Source: CAXRBC01 sp041158045
GTDB taxonomy: Bacteria > Actinomycetota > Acidimicrobiia > Acidimicrobiales > Ilumatobacteraceae
Assembly (NCBI GenBank): GCA_041158045.1
Contig: JBEBCD010000067.1
Coordinates: 1 to 24,738 of the forward strand
DNA length: 24,738 nt
Direction of reading: 5' to 3'
This document shows positions 20,698 to 24,738 of this stretch, one piece after another (position 1 is the first letter of the stretch; every line of letters begins with the position of its first letter). Both the position numbers and the translations under genes were made by a program. The notes under the pieces are model-generated. The model saw nothing but the letters and a program-made list of their open reading frames with translations, did not search any database and was not told where the DNA came from.

Positions 20698-21789
20698 ATG
20701 AAGGCCGCCGTCTGCCGCGAGTTCGGCAAGCCCCTCGTCGTCGAGGACCTGCGCCTCGAGTCCCCGCAGGCGGGCGAGGTCCGCGTGCGCATCGCCGCGG
20801 TCGCGATCTGCCACAGCGACATCACGTTCGCCGAGGGTTCCTGGGGCGGTCCGCTCCCGGCGCTCTACGGCCACGAGTGCGCCGGCATCGTCGAGGAGGT
20901 GGGCGCGGGCGTCGCGACCGCGTCCGTCGGCGACCACGTGGTGGTCACGCTCATCCGCTCCTGCGGCCGGTGCCACTCGTGCGTCACGGGTCGCCTCACC
21001 GAGTGCGAGGGCACGGTCCCGCTCGACGCGCGCCAGCCCATCACCGACGCCAAGGGCGACGCGGTCTGGCAGGCGATGAAGACGGGCGGCTTCGCCGAGG
21101 AGGTCCTCGTCCACGAGTCCCAGGTCGTGCGGATCCCCAAGGACGTCCCGCTCGCCAGCGCGTCGCTGCTCGCCTGCGGCGTCATCACGGGATTCGGCGC
21201 GGTGACCAACGCGGCGCGCGTCCCCGTCGGCAGCCACGTCGTCGTCATCGGCACGGGCGGCGTGGGGCTCAACTCGATCCAGGGTGCGCACCTCAGCGGC
21301 GCGCGCAGCGTCATCGCCGTCGACGTCGCGGACTCCAAGGTCGAGGCGGCGCGCCGCTTCGGCGCGACCCACGGGGTCAACTCCCGCACCGAGTCGCTGC
21401 CCGACCGCGTGCGCGACATCACGGGCGGCCGCGGCGCCGACTACGTCTTCGTCACGGTGGGCGTCAAGGCGGCCTTCGACCAGTCGTACGCGCTGCTCGC
21501 CAAGGGCGGCAGCGTCGTCATCGTCGGCCTCCCGCCGACGGGCGTGACCTCCGAGTACGACCCGACGACGATCGGCGTCATGGGCCAGCGCATCGTCGGC
21601 ACCAAGATGGGCGACTCGCGCATCCAGCGCGACATCCCGGCGCTCGTCGACCTCTACGGCCAGCGCCGGCTCAAGCTCGACGAGCTCGTCACCAAGACGT
21701 ACCCGCTCGAGGGCATCAACGACGCGATCGCCTCGGTGCTCCGCGGCGACGCGCTCCGCAACGTCATCGTCTTCGAGGGGGTCCGGTGA
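20698..21789 (+). CDS. Zinc-dependent alcohol dehydrogenase
   Basis: 363-residue medium-chain dehydrogenase/reductase. The catalytic zinc site is complete: Cys38 in ICHSD, His59 and Glu60 in GHECAG, and a third cysteine in LLACGVITGFGA as in liver-type enzymes. The structural zinc site has four cysteines (89, 92, 95, 103) in CGRCHSCVTGRLTEC. The cofactor fold shows VVVIGTGGVGLNSIQ and, after the next strand, AVDVADSK, whose aspartate favours NAD over NADP. It has a strong Shine-Dalgarno and its stop overlaps the enolase-superfamily start as GTGA. The alcohol substrate is unknown; the cluster suggests a polyol, sugar or aldol-cleavage product. Confidence 0.94.
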   Translation: MKAAVCREFGKPLVVEDLRLESPQAGEVRVRIAAVAICHSDITFAEGSWGGPLPALYGHECAGIVEEVGAGVATASVGDHVVVTLIRSCGRCHSCVTGRLTECEGTVPLDARQPITDAKGDAVWQAMKTGGFAEEVLVHESQVVRIPKDVPLASASLLACGVITGFGAVTNAARVPVGSHVVVIGTGGVGLNSIQGAHLSGARSVIAVDVADSKVEAARRFGATHGVNSRTESLPDRVRDITGGRGADYVFVTVGVKAAFDQSYALLAKGGSVVIVGLPPTGVTSEYDPTTIGVMGQRIVGTKMGDSRIQRDIPALVDLYGQRRLKLDELVTKTYPLEGINDAIASVLRGDALRNVIVFEGVR

Positions 21790-22991
21790 AGATCGCATCG
21801 CTCGACACGTTCGTCGTCGGCAATCCGCCGCCCCGCAAGGGCGGGCGCTACTTCATCTTCGTGAAGCTCACGACCGACGACGGCATCGTCGGCTACGGCG
21901 AGGTCTACACCGCGGCCTGGTCGCCGGAGGTCGTCTGCCGGGTCGCCGAGGACGTCTTCCAGCGCTACCTCGAGGGCACCGACCCGTTCCACATCGAGCG
22001 CTTCTGGCGCCGCACCTACGGCAGCGGGTTCGCGCACCGGCCCGACTTCGCCACCGCCGGCGTCGTGAGCGGCCTCGAGACCGCGATGTGGGACGTCATC
22101 GGCAAGGCCGTGGGCAAGCCCGTGTACGAGCTGCTCGGCGGGCGGGTCCACGACCGCCTGCGCGCCTACACGTACCTGTACCCGAGCGACGAGTTCGACG
22201 CGCACTCCGACCACGCCGTCTACACGGACCCCGACGCGGCTGCCGAAGTCGCGCTGCGCGAGGTGCGCCGCGGGTTCACGGCGATCAAGCTCGACCCCGC
22301 CGGGCCGTACTCCGTCTACGACGGTCGCCAGCCGTCGCTCGAGGCGATCGACCGCAGCGTGCGCATGGTCGCGGCGATCCGCAAGGCGGTCGGCACGAGG
22401 GCCGACATCCTCTTCGGCACCCACGGCCAGTTCACCGCGTCGGGGGCGATCCGCCTCGCCAAGGCGCTCGAGCCCTACGACCCGATGTGGTTCGAGGAGC
22501 CGATCCCGCCCGACGCGCCGGAGGAGATGGCCAAGGTCGCGGCCCACACGAGCATCCCGATCGCGACGGGGGAGCGCCTCACGAGCAAGTACGAGTTCGC
22601 CCACCTGCTGCGCGTCGGCGGCGCCTCCATCCTGCAGATGGCGACGGGACGCTGCGGCGGACTCCTCGAGGGCAAGAAGATCGCGGCGATCGCCGAGACG
22701 TACCACGCACAGATCGCGCCGCACCTCTACTGCGGGCCGGTCGAGGCGCTGGGCAACATGGCGCTCTCGGCCTGCACGCCCAACTTCCTCATCATGGAGT
22801 CGATCCAGGACATGGGCGGCTTCCACGCGAAGCTGCTGACGCGCAAGATCCGCTTCGAGGACGGGTTCCTCGTGCCGTTCGACGAGCCGGGCCTCGGCGC
22901 CGATCTCGACGAGGCGGTCGCGCGCGCACACCCGTACACGGGCACGGACCTGCACCTCCAGGAGCGCCAGACCCCCGCGACCCTCCTCTGA
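21786..22991 (+). CDS. Enolase-superfamily (mandelate racemase / galactonate dehydratase-like) protein
   Basis: 401-residue protein with the N-terminal capping domain and C-terminal barrel of the mandelate racemase group. Landmarks are GYGEVY (37-42), the MWDVIGKAVGKPVYELLGG helix, AIKLDP (Lys168), FGTHGQ (His213), WFEEP (Glu237), ATGER (Glu263), APHLYCGP (His313) and MES (Glu338). These match E. coli galactonate dehydratase positions 185, 209, 235, 285 and 310, as I recall them, with a constant offset of 28. On that register the first metal ligand (Asp183) would be Gly211 and the dyad aspartate (Asp258) would be Ala286, so two key residues seem missing. The start is the GTG of a GTGA overlap. 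It is probably a sugar-acid dehydratase or cycloisomerase of an unassigned subgroup, or an altered-function member. Confidence 0.88.
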   Translation: MKIASLDTFVVGNPPPRKGGRYFIFVKLTTDDGIVGYGEVYTAAWSPEVVCRVAEDVFQRYLEGTDPFHIERFWRRTYGSGFAHRPDFATAGVVSGLETAMWDVIGKAVGKPVYELLGGRVHDRLRAYTYLYPSDEFDAHSDHAVYTDPDAAAEVALREVRRGFTAIKLDPAGPYSVYDGRQPSLEAIDRSVRMVAAIRKAVGTRADILFGTHGQFTASGAIRLAKALEPYDPMWFEEPIPPDAPEEMAKVAAHTSIPIATGERLTSKYEFAHLLRVGGASILQMATGRCGGLLEGKKIAAIAETYHAQIAPHLYCGPVEALGNMALSACTPNFLIMESIQDMGGFHAKLLTRKIRFEDGFLVPFDEPGLGADLDEAVARAHPYTGTDLHLQERQTPATLL

Positions 22992-22993
22992 TC

Positions 22994-23011
22994 CCCGAGC
23001 CCCGCCTCGGG
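22994..23011 (+). terminator. Hairpin just after the catabolic cluster
   Basis: CCCGAG (22994-22999) pairs with CTCGGG (23006-23011) across a 6-nt loop, 2 nt past the stop of the enolase-superfamily gene. There is no T-tract. It is a plausible terminator for the cluster. Confidence 0.45.
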
Positions 23012-23142
23012 CGGGACCAGCGCTACAACTCGACGCTCGTCGCCTCGATTCGCGGCGGTGACGACGGGCCGCCGGGCAGGTGGCGATTCGCCCCACGACC
23101 CGCCGGACTCGCGCACGGCATACACGAGACCGAGGTAGCTGG

Positions 23143-24450
23143 CTAGTCCTCCAGTGCGAGGTATATCTCGCACAGTTCCACCGCGGTCTGTCCCGGGTAG
23201 ACGACGCGCACGTCGCCCGGTTCCGTGGCGCACCGGGTGAGTTCCTGCTTCTGCTCGGCGCTTCCCACGTGCCAGTCTTCACCCGTGAGACGATCGAGAG
23301 TTCTTGGTAAGGCCAACACGTTCGCCGCCACGACGCAGGCCCCGAGCGCGCCGAGCGCACGGGCGGCGAGTCGGGGAGTTGGTCCGCTCGATGCGCGAAG
23401 CCACTCCCACACCCGAAGCCAGCATGCGATCGCAAGGATGTTGGTGACGTTGCCGTACTTGAGCTCGGGGCCCGTGTTGAGCCACTCCCAGCCCCGTGCA
23501 ACGATTCCGAGGCACACCACGAAGAGTGCGACTCCAGCAGCCGCCGCACGGCGGAGGAGTCCGGGCCACCAGCCCAGCACGATCAGAGTGATCGTTGCGA
23601 ATGCCGCAGCGACGTAGCCCTGGTCGAGCAACTGGTTGAAGACCGCTCGCATCCAGGCCTCCTCGGTCCAGAGGCCAGGCACTACCGGCGCGATGAGCTG
23701 GGACCACCACGAGGCCGCGGATCGAACGAGGACGTCGACCGCGTCGGAGCTCAGCGCCTCGACCGAGGGCGCCTCACCGATCAGCGAAGTCTCTTGGGTC
23801 GGGACGTATCGCACCGCGATCGCCCTGCCGATCGCGGTGGTGGCGGCGGCTACGGCGATCGCGGATGCGCCGGCTCCCAGGCGATCGCGACGCGACCAGG
23901 CGTGCGGGACGAGAACGCACACGACCAACGCCATGGGAATGGCCGAACTCAACCACATGACGCTTGACACTGCGACTGCGACTGCCGGTAGCAGGATCAT
24001 GCGATGACGACGCGCGATCGCGAGGCCAGCTAGGACGACCCCGATCGAGATCCACCGTCCGGCCTCCGAGGCATAGACGACGTTGGCGAGAGATGACGTG
24101 CTCGAGAGCAGTGCCACCACGAGCATCGCGCGATACAGGGGACGCGCGATGAGCTGCCCGAATGTATCCGCGATCAGCCACGCGACACCGCTCGCGAGCA
24201 GTGCATTGACGCCGACGTATGCCCAGTAGGCATTGCCAAACGCTTCCTGAAGCGCGCGGAACGCCACTCGACCTCCCGGCAGCCAGTTTCCCAAGAAGCC
24301 CTGGAGTTCATACCGGGGGATCCGCTGGGCGCGGAGATAGCTGATCTCGTCCCACCAGAACCACAGATGGCGGGTGCTCCACGCGCTCACTGTGACGTAG
24401 AGCGCGACTCCCGCTGCAGTCACGGCGCGGGCGACTCGCGGTCCTTGCAC
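23143..24450 (-). CDS. Polytopic membrane protein, GT-C-like, unknown function
   Basis: 435 residues from the GTG at 24450, or 446 from an ATG at 24483. The GTG is preferred because TACGGT lies 6 nt upstream, as at other genes here, and the first membrane segment still follows a short basic N terminus. The first extracytoplasmic loop carries FWWDEISYLRAQ, an acidic motif like that of GT-C glycosyltransferases. About ten hydrophobic segments follow, then a short soluble tail ending EIYLALED. I do not recognise a specific family. Its DNA is less G+C-rich than its neighbours (for example about 58% in 23941-24000) with more A/T at third positions. Together with its place beside ssrA, this suggests horizontal acquisition. 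Confidence 0.75.
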   Translation of the reverse strand: MQGPRVARAVTAAGVALYVTVSAWSTRHLWFWWDEISYLRAQRIPRYELQGFLGNWLPGGRVAFRALQEAFGNAYWAYVGVNALLASGVAWLIADTFGQLIARPLYRAMLVVALLSSTSSLANVVYASEAGRWISIGVVLAGLAIARRHRMILLPAVAVAVSSVMWLSSAIPMALVVCVLVPHAWSRRDRLGAGASAIAVAAATTAIGRAIAVRYVPTQETSLIGEAPSVEALSSDAVDVLVRSAASWWSQLIAPVVPGLWTEEAWMRAVFNQLLDQGYVAAAFATITLIVLGWWPGLLRRAAAAGVALFVVCLGIVARGWEWLNTGPELKYGNVTNILAIACWLRVWEWLRASSGPTPRLAARALGALGACVVAANVLALPRTLDRLTGEDWHVGSAEQKQELTRCATEPGDVRVVYPGQTAVELCEIYLALED

Positions 24451-24456
24451 GACGTC

Positions 24457-24462
24457 ACCGTA
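24457..24462 (-). promoter_or_regulatory. Putative -10 hexamer TACGGT of the GT-C-like membrane gene
   Basis: On the minus strand TACGGT precedes the GTG at 24450 by 6 nt, the same spacing as at ftsH. If real, the upstream ATG at 24483 is not the start. Confidence 0.45.
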
Positions 24463-24548
24463 GCCAGAGCTTGGTGGCCGCATGCGTCGACGCGGCGACG
24501 ATCGTCACCTTGCGATCGTCCGGACGCCGCAGTGTGAGGACCTCTCCG

Positions 24549-24580
24549 CTCCACGGCATTCGGCGCTCTTCTTCGTGGAG
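24549..24580 (-). other. Inverted repeat between ssrA and the membrane gene
   Basis: CTCCACG (24549-24555) and CGTGGAG (24574-24580) form a perfect 7-bp inverted repeat with an 18-nt loop, 37 nt past the tmRNA 3' end. It could be a weak terminator for ssrA or a recombination remnant. Nothing else was recognised in 24463-24616. Confidence 0.3.
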
Positions 24581-24616
24581 TCGCCGACCTGACGCCGAGC
24601 AGGAAGACATCGAGTC

Positions 24617-24738
24617 TGGTGGAGCTGGGGGGAATCGAACCCCCGTCCATCAGCCGCTCGCCACACGTGATACGACCATCCCCGCGTTGGTGCTGTCGCA
24701 ACACCGCCGGCGGGTCGACTACCTAGTTACCTAGGCCG
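24617..24738 (-). ncRNA. ssrA: Transfer-messenger RNA (tmRNA), 3' part
   Basis: tmRNA rescues ribosomes stalled on broken messages together with SmpB. On the minus strand the window shows its 3' end: a T-arm with GGGGGTTCGATTCCCCCC, then AGCTCCAC and an encoded CCA ending at 24617. There is no anticodon arm before the T-arm. Instead a long structured stretch continues to the window edge, as expected for the 3' pseudoknot region, so it is not an ordinary tRNA. The 5' half, including the tag-peptide frame, lies beyond the window. tmRNA 3' ends are frequent integration sites; no second copy of this sequence is seen here. Confidence 0.92.

Noticed and set aside
22727..23233. Minus-strand frame covering the gap after the enolase-superfamily gene
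   Set aside because: It overlaps the 3' end of the real plus-strand gene and the minus-strand membrane gene, and shows no recognisable motif or start signal.
24471..24734. Plus-strand frame containing a GGAGGNRTPVHQPL-like peptide
   Set aside because: This is the well-known false protein produced by reading across the antisense of a tmRNA or tRNA 3' end; the RNA gene explains it.
24617..24738. Ordinary tRNA gene on the minus strand
   Set aside because: Only an acceptor end and T-arm match. No anticodon arm precedes the T-arm, and the upstream sequence fits tmRNA pseudoknots.

Overview
The window is very G+C-rich DNA (about 70% or more by eye) packed with protein genes. The dense GTG/ATG starts, many ATGA/GTGA stop-start overlaps and the order DUF3499-phosphomannomutase-Trm112-like-ahcY, then secA-prfB-ftsE-ftsX, point to an actinobacterium. 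A deep lineage such as the Acidimicrobiia fits best, but that placement is an inference from gene content and protein style, not from a search.

Layout. (1) 1-1310, minus: 5' two-thirds of ftsH, running off the left edge. (2) 1372-7739, plus: DUF3499 protein, CPBP intramembrane protease, a large PTPS-related/GT-C-like membrane protein, phosphomannomutase/phosphoglucomutase, Trm112-like protein and S-adenosylhomocysteinase. (3) 7779-8417, minus: YczE-like membrane protein, followed divergently by comF (8460), secA, prfB, ftsE, ftsX and a truncated haemoglobin on plus, up to 14904. (4) 14865-17373, minus: a chain of a Stf0-type sulfotransferase, menB and a SpoU/TrmH RNA methyltransferase, each coupled to the next by a 4-base stop-start overlap. 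(5) 17436-22991, plus: a five-gene catabolic cluster of aldehyde dehydrogenase, beta-hydroxyacid dehydrogenase, class II aldolase-like protein, zinc alcohol dehydrogenase and enolase-superfamily enzyme. (6) 23143-24450, minus: a polytopic membrane protein of visibly lower G+C. (7) 24617 to the right edge, minus: the 3' part of tmRNA (ssrA) with an encoded CCA.

How the parts work together. The core blocks cover protein export (SecA), membrane proteolysis (FtsH), translation termination and rescue (RF2, tmRNA), division (FtsEX), sugar-1-phosphate supply and methyl-cycle maintenance. The accessory block looks like a sugar-acid or hydroxy-acid degradation pathway whose substrate cannot be named from sequence alone.

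The most interesting signals are: (a) a recurring TANNNT hexamer 6-10 nt upstream of ten start codons, which suggests widespread leaderless or near-leaderless transcripts; (b) the tight coupling of a Stf0 sulfotransferase with menB, hinting at a sulfated menaquinone or related product; (c) an enolase-superfamily protein that keeps a galactonate-dehydratase-like residue spacing but lacks one metal ligand and the dyad aspartate; and (d) a foreign-looking membrane gene next to ssrA. No CRISPR array, insertion sequence or tRNA gene was seen.
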